Source of the DNA: Trichoplax sp. H2
Lineage: Eukaryota; Placozoa; Uniplacotomia; Trichoplacea
Direction of reading: 5' to 3'
DNA: 64,000 nucleotides
Assembly: GCA_003344405.1 (NCBI GenBank)
Contig: NOWV01000185.1
Span: 1 to 64,000 of the forward strand
Notes under the pieces: generated by a model
Told to the model about the DNA's origin: nothing
The model's database searches: none
What the model saw: the letters and a program-made list of their open reading frames with translations, nothing else
In this document: positions 36,704-49,500 of the stretch, piece by piece
Numbering within the stretch: position 1 is the first letter of the stretch
Layout of the letters: the number at the start of each line of letters is the position of its first letter
Translations under genes and position numbers: made by a program

Positions 36704-37693
36704 ATGGCTTTCTATCTAAGTCGACGTACCACAATAATTGCCGTGCTGATAGCAGGCCTATACTACATTTATTTCCCATCTTGTAGTCCTTCGGAAAACC
36801 TGAAAGATTGGCAACGTGGTGGGCAGTATATCAAATACGGCAAGTATGATATATTCTATCATGATAGCCTTGCTGAAAATGTCAACCAAGGAAATGAAGC
36901 CACTCTCTTGGTGCATGGATTTCCCACTAGTAGCTACGACTGGCATAAAGTATCGGAAGGCATTCGTATGAATGTCGGTAGAATTGTAACGATAGATATG
37001 CTTGGATTTGGATTTAGCGATAAACCACTGGATATCAATTACACCGTTGGATTGCAAGCTGATCTATACGAAGATGTTCTAATGCAGCTTAACATTACTC
37101 AGGTGCATATCCTTGCACATGATTTTGGTGATACAGTATCATTGGAAATGCTACGTCGATTCAATGAACGACAACTTGAGTCTGGTAAGAATAGGCTAAC
37201 AATCAAAAGTTTAGCTCTCCTTAATGGTGGTTTATTCCCTAAAGTTTATAAACCGCGTTTAATACAGCATATGCTGGTTCATCCTTCTCTAAAAGATATC
37301 TTACCTCGTATCATGAATTATTATCAATTCCGATATTCATTTTCTGCTATCTTTGGAAAAAAATATGATTTTACTAGCCAAGAATCCATGGATATTTGGC
37401 AGCAAATTACCTATAAAAAGGGCGTCTTAATTCTAGGTAATATCTTAGGCTATTTACATGAAAGACAAATCAATGGTGAAAATTGGCTTGATGGTATGAC
37501 AAAAAATGATATACCAGTTATCTTCATTTACGGGCCAGAAGATCCAATTAATCCACCTATTGTAGTGCAGGAATTTAAGAAAAGAGTCCCTCGAGTCGAA
37601 TGTGTTGTCCTTGAAGACATTGGTCATTATCCACAACTGGAAGATCCTTACAACGTCTTGCAAAATTATCTACGATTTAGAAAGTCATTCTAA
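36704..37693 (+). CDS. MEST: MEST-like alpha/beta hydrolase, single exon
   Basis: 329 residues, intronless (human MEST 335). Residues about 9-25 form an N-terminal hydrophobic anchor, consistent with ER-membrane association. Alpha/beta-hydrolase landmarks: oxyanion-hole HGFPTSSYDW (71-80), DMLGFGFSDKP (98-108), the nucleophile elbow AHDFGD (138-143) where Asp140 takes the usual Ser position, Asp280 in IYGPEDPINP and His308 in GHYPQLEDP. LTIKSLALLNGGLFP is highly characteristic of MEST. An Asp nucleophile is the haloalkane dehalogenase/epoxide hydrolase type, but the physiological substrate of MEST is unsettled (linked to lipid and adipocyte biology in mammals). ATG chosen as the first Met before the anchor. 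It is divergently placed with MRPL1. Lack of introns among intron-rich neighbours suggests a possible retrocopy or intron loss. Confidence 0.94.
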   Translation: MAFYLSRRTTIIAVLIAGLYYIYFPSCSPSENLKDWQRGGQYIKYGKYDIFYHDSLAENVNQGNEATLLVHGFPTSSYDWHKVSEGIRMNVGRIVTIDMLGFGFSDKPLDINYTVGLQADLYEDVLMQLNITQVHILAHDFGDTVSLEMLRRFNERQLESGKNRLTIKSLALLNGGLFPKVYKPRLIQHMLVHPSLKDILPRIMNYYQFRYSFSAIFGKKYDFTSQESMDIWQQITYKKGVLILGNILGYLHERQINGENWLDGMTKNDIPVIFIYGPEDPINPPIVVQEFKKRVPRVECVVLEDIGHYPQLEDPYNVLQNYLRFRKSF

Positions 37694-40600
37694 GTATACG
37701 TATTTAATAAGCTTAATTAACCACCCGAAAGGATGTCGAGCGCGTCGCTTTGTAATATTCCGCAGTAAGATGACTATTTTTACAGTAGTGTGCCGCCTAT
37801 GACAACATCGATTCCTTCCTTACAATCAAACGGATTTTTAAGCGAAATAGTTTACATGAAGATCAATTAAGGTTTTCTTAATTGATTTTATAAATTCGTA
37901 TATATGAGCATTAGACGTACGGTATGTTAGATGTGCAAGTGTACGAGTAAAGATAGATTTAAATATTTTATAAAACCTTTTGAATGAAATCTTAAGACTA
38001 AACTTCGAAATATAGCCACGCTTTATAGTACTGCTACAAATCAACGTATCCAGCACTGATTCAGTAATAACCGGATTTCTTGATAGCTAGTCTTCAAGTA
38101 GTACTATAAAGTTTCAATATTAGATGTGCAGTAAAACCGTGCAACGATTTTCTATGCTCAATTTAAAATTTAATTCAATATATGATCTAGTTTAAAAATT
38201 TTATCCTCAAAGATGCACCCAAATGTTGCTTCTATTTTCTATGGATATGCTGGACTAAGGTGCATGGTAGCAAAATATTCAAACTTAGGCTAGTTTTGTC
38301 TAAGAATTATTAACTTTTGTAGATAATTTTGTTGTTTTCAATCGCTTTAGGACAAGTTCCTGCACACTTTATTTATGTATGGTTTCGGAGAGATTCCTAA
38401 GATTTTTGTTAAGAATTTGCGATCGGAATAGCTTGGTTAACTGTATTCACTCATCAATTCTAAAACACGCAATACGATTTTAATAAACTGTAAAAATAAA
38501 ATTAATTTTATCATCTCGCAGTATTTAAATTACACATGGTTACTGTAGTTTCACTGCCAGCTAGTATGTCATTTTGATTTCAAAAAATAATGGATATCAT
38601 TGGTAAGTGAATTTGAATACTCTGATACAATCATAATCCATGTCCAGCACATAATACGAAAAGACATACATTGCATGCAGTCACGGAATTCGGTATAGCA
38701 TAACAATGTTACGCTTACAACTGTCTAGATAAGTTCAGTAGCCGATCGTCTTCATAATACAGTACTTGCAATGTCCACGTAATTGTGAATAACACTAATC
38801 ATGAACCTTGTATAATGTCCATAGCTTAATAAGGTTGTTGCTAGTTTTTCGATTGAAGGCTAGAAATTATATTGCTACGGCATCGACTTTGAACTTTCAC
38901 TGCATTTGATTTCGATAATGCAGCTGGGCAACAGATTAGATTTTTCACCCCAATTTCTCGACATCTTTGCATAGCATTTCGGACGGTAGTGCTTTCGTAA
39001 AAAATTTCAAACCATTCAGTCAATACGTAGAATTCGGACAATACTGAACACAAATCGAATTTCTCGATATGTTGCCGTAACGAATCAAATCAATTAAAAT
39101 TTATATTTAATCTACGCTAATGCAGAAAAAATAACTGTATATTGACTACAGTATACTATTAGACAGTAGTACGAGTATTACTAAGTGAGATTTAGCTATA
39201 AAGTTAATTCGCGTAGTAGAAGTAGCGTTAATTATAATTATAATGCTTACGTCTTAATAGATTCTAATAGGTTCTTTCGATGTGCATCAACACCATTACC
39301 TCGCCTAACCGCTTATGGACTATACGCGTAGTATACCCGCTCTGAAGAAATTTTTATTTTTAAACAACTTGGTTTTGATAGAAACCAATAGACATCAGAG
39401 CATTAAATGCAGCTATTATTTAAAGTGTTGGCCGGCTAATAAGCATCTTTCTTCGTTATATCTTCCATAGTAATTTAACTTTCAAGCGCACATTAGTTTA
39501 ACAAAAGTACTACCGTACTTAATTTACTAATTATATTTATATCTAAGAAGCATACTGTTAAGCTTTTCAACGTCTAAAATCTATCAATCTCTTGTGCTGA
39601 TCTAACTTTACATGGAAAAATAGTACAACTGCTGCCAAGGTAAAGCACATAAGTGCATCAATAGCAAAGATACAGTACGACTTTAATTATTAATCGAGCT
39701 CACTTCTATGGGCATATTTTTAAGGAAACTTGCCATTTGAATTCCAGAGGTAAGGACCTCCTTTTACGATAGGATAGGGTATCAAATTTAATATCAGAAT
39801 GCGAGAAGAAATATAAAATCAGTGTTCAATTTTTTGACTGGCATTTATGTCCTCCCATGTTTATAGCTAAGTGAATTGTAACGTAGGGTATTTCTATTCA
39901 CGTCATAACGTTAACATGTTCTTTGCTAAGCGAACTAAAATTATGAATTAGCTAGGGTGGGATTAGTTTATCTTACAACTACCAAGGACTATCTAGCTGT
40001 AATCATTTATCTATCTGAATTATTACAGCAAAGGTCATCATTTATAGACAATTAGTTACAAAATGATTCTTTTATTACCACACAACCACAATTTGCCAAT
40101 TAAATCACAAGGTCAGTTTTAAATCTCCTATTACGCGATTTATTCATAATTCGTACTTCTAATTATAGCGTCAAAATATGAATCTCTTAAAACAATACTC
40201 ACTTACTTAGCGCAATCTCTTTATATCGTAAAACCTTATATAAATATCTCAATAAAATTGCTACAATATGTACCGTAATCTTCTTTCTACAAATAGACAC
40301 TTACACAACCTTACAATCAAACGTTAAATTTATCTATTCTTGCACTGTACAATTTTATAAGAGTAAGCTTAAGCTAATTTGGGATGTACCACATTTTATG
40401 AGTAGATAGCTTAAAATACTGCTATCATGTTTGGTATATGTTACAATTATTATGCTGGAACAAGACAATGCAAACAATAAAAAATGCTCTACTGTAGTCT
40501 TAATTTTACATGTAACATAGAGCCAAAAGGATGCTCAATTCATTGTGCTATCTTTAATAGGAGCACAAGACACGCTCCTAGAAGTACTTAGTCTAATACT

Positions 40601-43600
40601 TTCCCTTGATAAATGTTCAGGAAACTCAGCTGTACAAATTTTTACTTAACGTTGTCTTGTTCTACGTTAGATTATGACACATGGATTTATTGTAGTTGAT
40701 AATCCAATTTTCAGCACTAATAATATTATTGATCTTAACAACAATAATAATATGCCTTGGAAAATTTAAGAGGAAATTCGATTATAGTATCCTGTCTTAT
40801 CATTGTCTCTTAATTATTGACGGAAATAATTACGAGAATATCTGCAGGAAATTGTAAAATAAGACTTTATCTTTATCTTGCAATGTAATTAGAAAATATA
40901 CCGGTTTCATAAATCAAACTGCAGGGATTTAAAAGTGAAAGTTTGAGTAATTTAAAGATAGTGATCCTATCATACCTGACAATTGGGCATCTTATGATTC
41001 CTAGTAGGAGTAGGATGAGGCAACGAAGTAATCGATTAGATATTGCCCATAGTAATTCATAGCTTTTATTTACAGTAATTGAAATTACTTCCTCTTTCCA
41101 AATAAATTAATGTAGTATAATATTATATAATAGCCTATCCTGTTTCCATATCTATCCGTGAATGGAAATAAATTAGATTCAGTTATAATTTTACCAAATT
41201 ATTTATTTACGAAATTATTAAGTCCAAAGAGTTTTGTTATATATTATTTAGTAATATGCGACTACTGTAATGCTTAACTCCCATATTTACGAATTTTGGA
41301 TGAAAAATATTATCTAGATTACTGTTTCATTAATAAGATTAGGAGAAATAAATAATACAGCCGTCTTGCAAGATCTGTTCGTGATTACATTTCTCATTCT
41401 TATGAAGCCAAACAGTGCGTCCTTTGTTAGTATATCCATGTTGTCTTATAGAAACAACATTTCATAACTACTATTGTCATCATCAAAACAATTGCATTTG
41501 TAATAATATAGTGCTCGGGTACATTACAAAGACAATAATTTACTTATGAATGCAATAGAGACTATTATCCTTTAAGTACAGTATACGAGCGTAGCTAACG
41601 AAATGTGCTTATAAACCTATCATTGATATCAGTCAATCGACATACCGGTAGGTAAATTATAGTTTGATAGTGATTACTAATATTACTATTATACACATTT
41701 CGAACTGGAATGCACTTGTTATACTCTCGCTAGCCTTACGTCCTTGAAAGGCTAAAAAGTGTCGATTTAAAGTGACAAATTTTGATACATTAAAGTATTG
41801 GTAAAAGGATTACTGGTGATGCTAATTAAAATTTAAAACCAAAGCAGCATTTCTAGCGTAATGTGCTAATTTTTTATGCTAAACTTGTTTTCGTAAAATT
41901 GTCCATAAAGGAGTTTTGTGCATGCATGTACTATATTTTTGTGATACATGCGTGTATATATACAATATACTCAAATCTATATATATATATATACATGTCC
42001 TCAAGCGTTTCTAATGACGCATTAGCGGTTGGATAACAACACGATGACAAAAAGAATATTTACGGCTGTAGTAGTGCTATAAATAAGGTTTAATTACTAT
42101 ATAGGTTCTAAACAAATAACTCAATAGAGCATCGTGACCCATAATCGTACGTAGCTGTTTATATTGAATTACGGATAACTCTTACTATGATAAATTTGTC
42201 ACGTAGATATTATCCACTATAAAAATTATCATATAATAGTTGTTTGTTTTTAAATTATGAATGTGTCACCGAAGATTGGAATCTGAATGACGTCGTTGTC
42301 CATTTTCTTCAGTATTATTGAGTTGTAATGATAGGAGGAGTTCTAAATCTAAATTGTCTATGATATACCATATAATAAACATTGTGCTTCGTTTACGTCT
42401 AGATCAGGTACACCTTAACCTCTAATAATATCCGAAAGAAAAACACGAATAAGGGCCTTAAATATTCAGTTTCTAGGCCACTAACAACATAAATTACCCT
42501 ATTATGTCATTAAGATTAGCTATATCATAAATTTACTTACAAAATTGTTGAATTTTACCATTGTAAAATAGCCATAATTTATAATTTATCTCTTATTATT
42601 CAGGTAGAGGTTAACTATGGCACGAATTTCTGAGATGATTAGGATTGATAATGTTATGATAAGTTACTCATTATAATTTGCTAAGCATTTGGCTTGCATT
42701 AAGACTTCATTTATAAAAAATATATAACAACATTGACTTAGCTTGATGAGGATAATTTAATTATTAATATAACGCTTTTAAGCTTGTCTTAAAAATATAT
42801 TTATGTATTTTCTTGGAATTCATATTTTTTATATATTTCTAGTATAAAGAACACTTTTATGAAAGTTGTGTTCTCAATATGTTAATTATTGTAGCCACAT
42901 TTGTATTACAAACATTAAGTTACTAGTGAGTTGTGAAAAAGCCGAAATAAGCACTAAACTCTTTCGCGGGCTAATAAGACGTAAATCTTAAATAGCCACG
43001 TAAGACGATTCGGTGATTGCATCTCACTAAAAATGGACATAAAATTAATCAATATCGAATATATTATACTTTAAATTAGTACATCAATACTACAATTCTT
43101 AATACTGAATGAGGGTAGAATTTTTAAATTACGAAAACATTTCATCATGATCACTTCTCTTGGTGATCCATCGATCGAAGGTTTCATTTATAGCTACAAA
43201 TACGTATGTATGAATAGGCCAGACAAATTCATTGCCATGCATCATGCTTCTATAGATTAACTATTCTACTATACTTCATAAAGTATTAGCAATAAAGGAA
43301 CTGTTCTAATCATAGTAAAATAGATCAATTGTTACTGTAATGCTATAATGGCTGCTTTAATAACATAATTTGAATGTAATCTTAACTATATTAACAATAA
43401 TTTTTATATAGGCGATTTAATTGATCTTGATCCTTCTATTTGATCGTTTATAGATATTATTAGAGCTAATTACAGATCACTTCAAGCAATGTTATAGTAA
43501 TAAACAACGAAATACAATTCTAGAATTGCGAAGGTTTATGGGTCGATTGATTTTATTGCACTATGCTAGAATTACTGAAGAAATATCGAAATAATTCGAG

Positions 43601-45498
43601 TAAAAATATACAACGTTATTGCAAACAATTCTATTTCGAAATAACAGTTTCTATAGGATATAATTTGATAGACGCACATCGATTTAATGATATTATATTG
43701 CTTATTAAATAACGTATTAGCATAATATTGACAAATAATTGTCAGATCAGTTTAATTACTACGTAAGAATGATGAATTATCTCATTCTCTAAACCATATT
43801 AGATATTAAATAAACCTTCGTAATGTCATGATAATACTATCATACCTTGTTAAGATTACTGCCCTCTATTCGGAGCATATTGCGTGAGTCAACAATTCTT
43901 ACATGACATTTTTTTTATTATATTAAAGTTAATTGTATTAATGATAATATCTATAACTGATATAGTAATAATATAAATTATAATATTTTCTAAAGTAACG
44001 TAATAATATAGACTAGATTAACTCTACTTTACTTTAGCAAGAAAGAATTCGAAATAATCCTTATGAATATAAAATTCATACGGAATAAGTGTTGTTTCGC
44101 CTTATTCTCATGTTGTTATATCTATCAGCTGCAGTAGCGATGACTAAGATCGAAGTTCACAATTTATACGAGTATTACCGCAATGGTATTTTTGCAGTAT
44201 AGTAATAATATCTTATCGATTTTGTCAATTTTATATATAAATCATATGAAGTCAATACGTTCGGTTGATTTAAGTATTGAAGTGGCGAAAGATGTATGCG
44301 GCTCAGATGCAAGATGAATAATCATTTTGTAGACTACAACGGTTTTCGGTCCTTGTTATTTAGGAAATATTAGAAAAAGAGATTTCCTATTAGATCATCA
44401 CTTTTTGCGAAGTAGTCATTATCATAACAGGAATGGGATGATGTTAATATGCCAAAAAGTCGATCTAGATTTCTGTATCTAGGCGATGATGATACCTAAC
44501 ATATTTTCGTAAATAATATAACATAACAAAAATTTGCTAATATTGCCATGATGAAACTGTGCTTTAAATGAGATACTAGCTTTTATTGTGCCACAGAAAT
44601 AGGGTGCAGAGTCATTCATGGCTTATCGTCAATTTTACAATAAATTGCAGACATGTGTTGTCGTTATGGATGTTTTTAAAATAAATGGATCCAAGAATGT
44701 GATTTTCAAGTAGAATTATACTATTTCTGTGTATGCCAGTACTTTTTTTAATAGATCCGAAGTAGTTATCGTCATAGAAATACCACAACTTTCTCTACTT
44801 GTGAGTTAAATCATACCTACTATAACGATTACATTTATTCCTTTACAGCCAAAGCGCCAACTGTTGTACAATTTTTGGTGGAGTTGATAAGCATTACCAT
44901 AGAAGGAAGGACGATGATAGCTAGAACGATGAACGGATACAGAAGCAGTAGACAGCTAAATAGTGCTTTAAGTAATTATGAATATTCACATTTAAAGGAT
45001 GTATAACATGGGATAAGCTTAATTAAAGAATTTTTGTTAATTGTTAGAAATATTATTACAGCAGAGGAATAAATTCTATACAGATAACAGAGGGTTTATT
45101 CTATATGAGATATATTTTTAAACGAATTAATAAGACAACAACATACCAAGCAGATTATTGAATTAAGCATACGGATTACTTGTATTCGCAGGACATGACG
45201 CCCCTAGCGACGAATTAATCAACAATGGATTACAGCTGAAACTAACCGCAGATCGAATGTAAGACATAGTAAGAATCTATGGACGATTGAAGAGTTGTAC
45301 TAAATAGCCATTAAGATAACTAAGTTCATCGCCCTTATTATTTGTCATGGTACAATTAGGCTTGAAGATATTAATAACGACCATGTTATTGATGAACTAT
45401 ATTAGGGAATATTGTAATATAAGAGATCAAATTGATTTATAAATAGATATGTTTCACTAATATTACTTAAGACAAAGGTAAGGGTCTGATTGCCGTTT
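37694..45498. other. 7.8-kb gene-free stretch, very AT-rich
   Basis: No open frame above about 72 codons and no family recognised on either strand. Short AT dinucleotide runs (for example near 41975) and a few direct repeats, but no array. Small exons of lineage-specific genes or non-coding RNAs cannot be excluded. Confidence 0.55.
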
Positions 45499-46575
45499 TC
45501 ATGCTTTAGTTTGTTGTGCGGCACTTAATCGATTCCAGTTTGATTTATAGCTAGTATCATTATTACATGATGTTATCGAGGTACCACCACTGTAAGCGTG
45601 ATAAGGCTTACAAGTAATCATAGCAACAAATGCTCTCCTTATACCAGGATTGAAGAAGCCATAGATGATTGGATTGATTGCACAATAACTTAGTGCTACT
45701 GGAAGTAAGATATCGCGATGGACAGCTTGTAATTTAGCAAAAATTTCATGATGAAAGAGGAGCTGTTGTCTCTGAGCAGCATGTCGACCATAAATGAAAA
45801 TGATGACCGTAAAAATAATATATGGTGTCCACATTATAAAGAAAGTGCCGACCATAATCAGTAACGGTTTAGCGGCATGGACACGTCTGCGTATCTCATG
45901 ATGCACCTCTGCATTTCCGGGTAAATTCTTCTCTCTAATATCTCGCATATGCTTTAAAGCAATTCGACAGATGGAACCATAAGCAAACAGCATAATAGCT
46001 AACGGTAGACCAAATGCAAGGGCATAAAAGCAAGTAAAATAGATAAATTCTTGCTCTGCATCTCCTACCTTAGGGCATTTACGATCAATAGGATCATATT
46101 TTCTTAGGACAAAAACAGGAAAAAAGGATAGGAGAAAGGCTCCAACCCACACAAATATGAGAGAAAGAAAAATTTTAAATTTGGTAATAATCTGACTAGA
46201 GTGAAAGGGATAGGCAATGACGATATATTTTTCCAAACTAAGCAGACTCAGATGAAATGATAAATTAGCTAAGCTAAAATTTCGAAATGGTCCAAATAAA
46301 TGACAAAAGATCGAGTTGATACGAAAAGATAATACTTCCAATGGATGTAATAAGCAGTAAAATATCGCAAAGATAATAGTACCTATCGCCATACTACTGA
46401 TGATAATATTCATTACTTTACGTAGTTGGCGACGTGATAAAATGAGATAAATTAGCAAACCATTGTTTAATAATGAAAAAAATCCAATAAATTCATAAAT
46501 TATAATCGATGCCAGTTTAGCCATTAACAGATCATGAGTAGAAAGAGGTTTTGGCACAGTTTGATTGACGGACAT
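45499..46575 (-). CDS. Class A (rhodopsin-like) GPCR, intronless, atypical motifs
   Basis: 358 residues with seven hydrophobic segments. Residues 1-15 hold a glycosylation sequon (NQT). TM1 begins SIIIYEFIGFF and contains NNGLLIYLI. TM2 reads SSMAIGTIIFAIFYCLLHP, with Gly where most class A receptors have Asp2.50. A Cys before TM3 (IFCHLFGPFRNF) pairs with Cys in the second extracellular loop (RKCPKVGD). TM3 ends LEKY instead of DRY. TM6 has FFIMWTPYI (Cys of CWxP is Met). TM7 has CAINPIIYGFF (NPxxY kept), followed by NPGIRRAF. There is no Lys at the opsin retinal position (Leu there). The Ser/Asn-rich tail carries no obvious palmitoylation pair. Ligand unknown. It resembles the receptor at 62178-63209 closely, so the two are paralogues. 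Confidence 0.93.
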   Translation of the reverse strand: MSVNQTVPKPLSTHDLLMAKLASIIIYEFIGFFSLLNNGLLIYLILSRRQLRKVMNIIISSMAIGTIIFAIFYCLLHPLEVLSFRINSIFCHLFGPFRNFSLANLSFHLSLLSLEKYIVIAYPFHSSQIITKFKIFLSLIFVWVGAFLLSFFPVFVLRKYDPIDRKCPKVGDAEQEFIYFTCFYALAFGLPLAIMLFAYGSICRIALKHMRDIREKNLPGNAEVHHEIRRRVHAAKPLLIMVGTFFIMWTPYIIFTVIIFIYGRHAAQRQQLLFHHEIFAKLQAVHRDILLPVALSYCAINPIIYGFFNPGIRRAFVAMITCKPYHAYSGGTSITSCNNDTSYKSNWNRLSAAQQTKA

Positions 46576-49500
46576 AGTTCTGGATTTTTTCGTTTTTTCG
46601 AATATAACTTTGACGTATAGATGAAATATCTGCAGGCTATTACTGGAAAGCTCTGGCTGTAGCAGTTGTATTTAAATAATCAACAGCCTGTGAATAAACA
46701 AATACATCGAGGTCAGATATTAATCGTTTACCGATGTGATTAGCGTCATTTTGTAATAATAGTCAGATTATGGTATGGATTGTAGTTACTTCCGTGTCTA
46801 AAGTGTGCATTTCCAATCGATCAGCTATTATAGTTTTGTATAGAAATAGTCTGTCCAATCAATTTAACCGCTAAGAGATTATCATTGGACTGTAATTAAT
46901 ATTTTTTTTTTTGCTTAACCTAGGTAGAATTATTATTTGGTATTACAGTTATTATAGATAATTATTGATCTTAGAATGAAAATTTGATTAAAATCGCTGA
47001 CGGGTGTATACTATTCAATAAGTGCTAATTTTTAACCACTTTTTATGTACTGTATCGTGTGAATTATTTTATTAGACGATATTGATGTGAGCGCGTTAAA
47101 ACTAATCACTTTCGATTGGATCAATTTTTTTCTTTCCTATGTACGGTTTACGTCTTGATTAGTATTGAACTTAAAACTACCTATCATTTATTCAATGTTC
47201 GTGTTGGTTATGAAAAAAAGGAATTGGTCACCGCACTCGGTGTTATCCTTTCACGATTATACAAATTTAGACACTAAGAGCTATTAAAAAAAAAATTAAT
47301 CTTACCTAGATTTAAATAGACGTTCGATTGGGATAGGCTGAAAGTAGCTATGAAAGATTATGAATTGATTATAAGATCAAAAGAGACAGATCCAATAGAT
47401 CGCTAAGTAGAATTACTTTCGGTATACTATAGGAGGGACAATCTTGACAGAATTACAAAATGGAAGAGAACTTACGAAAAAAAGGCTTGTCCGGATGACG
47501 GAATAATTTTGATGTTGTTTCTTGTAGAACGAGTTGAAATGCGCTAAATGGATTAGTCTCCACCAACAAATGGCTTTTATATCAATAGTGGATCAAATAT
47601 AAATGGTTGATGCGAAATAGGTAAATAAAGATGTAATGAAAAAATCAATAAATAAGAAAATGATCAAATGATGTGTAACAATAATTAATCAATAGCATCT
47701 GCTAGTAAAAGGGCTAATTTGCTTGGCTTCCTATAGAGCAAATTTTATCTGTTAAACTATACAATAGTGAAGGGAAAGAATTTTCCTATTTTTTTTCCTA
47801 ATTGTTATTAGTCAATCTATTGACAATCACAGAATCAATACAGCTTTTGTTGATGATATCAATGAGAATATGTAAATAGTACGGAGTCTCGTTGACTACT
47901 GTAGCATTAAATTGACATTTTTACCGTGTTTCTAATTAAATATTGTTGAGGAATTTGTTATAATTAATAGTATTAAACGTGATAATTATTAATTAGAAAA
48001 ACGATTCTTAATGATAGTATAACTTGTAAAATAAGGTGATGAAAATAAAAATTCACTCTTAGAAATCAATCCTCCATACTTTCCCGATAAATATGATAAT
48101 ATGGAACTTATTCGTCATCATGGCGTAGTTTAATCTATCGAAATTGAACTGCAAGTAGAGTATTTATTTACTCAATCATCATCAGCAATTGAGAGAATTA
48201 ATAGGTGCAGTATTCTTGAATTAGTTATTTGAAAGCTATTTGGTAATATTCTCACGTCATGAAAGTAAGAGGATATAAATCAATTTTTAAAATAATAATT
48301 TATATATTCGATGAACTGGGTTGGTCATCAATATTGTTATACCGATGATGAGATAATATTGGCTTACTGCCTTTAAACTTGATTGATAATGATTGTTGGT
48401 TGAATAATTCTCATCAGTATTAATTATACTCCCATCCGGTGTAATTTAGATTGTTACATTATTTAAATATTGATTATCTAGTCAAATTTGAGTTACTATA
48501 GAACGGTTATTATCTAGTTAAAGTAGCCACATTATAGCGATATTGTTCTTGCTTTAATGCCAGGAAGAATAAGTATTCTGATCTTCATTTCCTCTTGATC
48601 GACCCCCTTTAACCTCTTTAGAATAGCTCAATTCATCCTTTCTCAAAGGCAACTGATGTGAACTTTATTGCATTGATAAATTATTCACCCTATTTTTCTA
48701 AAAATTGTATGCAGATGGAATAGAGATGGCTACTTATCAACTGATTATAATTGTCACTCTTTTATGGCCTTACTCGAAATAGAATGGCTGCATTTACCAA
48801 GAGATAGGTAGAGTGATGTTGCATTTTATAGGCTTAAGATGTCAATATTATTATGATAAAATAGATTAATCTTCATTCTATTTCTACATCGGCATAAGTG
48901 AATTTTATTGCTTTGTAAAATAGACTAGAACTATCTTTCTATCTGGCAATAAACTTTTGAATTTTTAAATTTTGACTGACTACAGTATGACAGCAAGATG
49001 CTCCCTTTTCTAATCCTAGCTCACTACAACAAACAAACTAATCGACCCATTTCATGGTGAATGATCCAATGGAGTTTACAAATTGATGTTGATCGTATCA
49101 ACTTGATAATTTATTCTATCCTTCGATTGGTAATTTTCCCTTCATGGATAGGACGAGAAAGCAAGTTGGAAAAGTTGGAAAATATGATTGCCAAATTGGC
49201 TACAAAGATGGCGTAGCAGAAAATTGTTGGTGTGATCGATCGTGTGTGGATGACGTGGTGTTTTTTAGTTCGATCCAATAGGTAAGGTCAATCACTGGCT
49301 AGCATCACCCAACCGATGTCAAGCACAGTTGACACAATTGCAATTTTCCCTTATCTCCTCTATCGACTCAGTATTGAATGAGTCAACGTTATCGAGCGTC
49401 ACCCTCTTTGGCAATGATGACGTCATTCGACAGGTCAGTTCTACTTGATTTGATGCCTTGACTTCACCTACCCAATGACTTCAATTGATTCAATAATTGC

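Noticed and set aside
41960-41995. TATATA run as a telomere- or centromere-type repeat
   Set aside because: Only a short AT dinucleotide run, common in AT-rich intergenic DNA.
45499-46575. Opsin or placopsin identity for the GPCR
   Set aside because: No retinal-binding Lys in TM7 (Leu at the position six before Asn of NPxxY), and no other opsin-specific signature; kept as an unassigned class A receptor.
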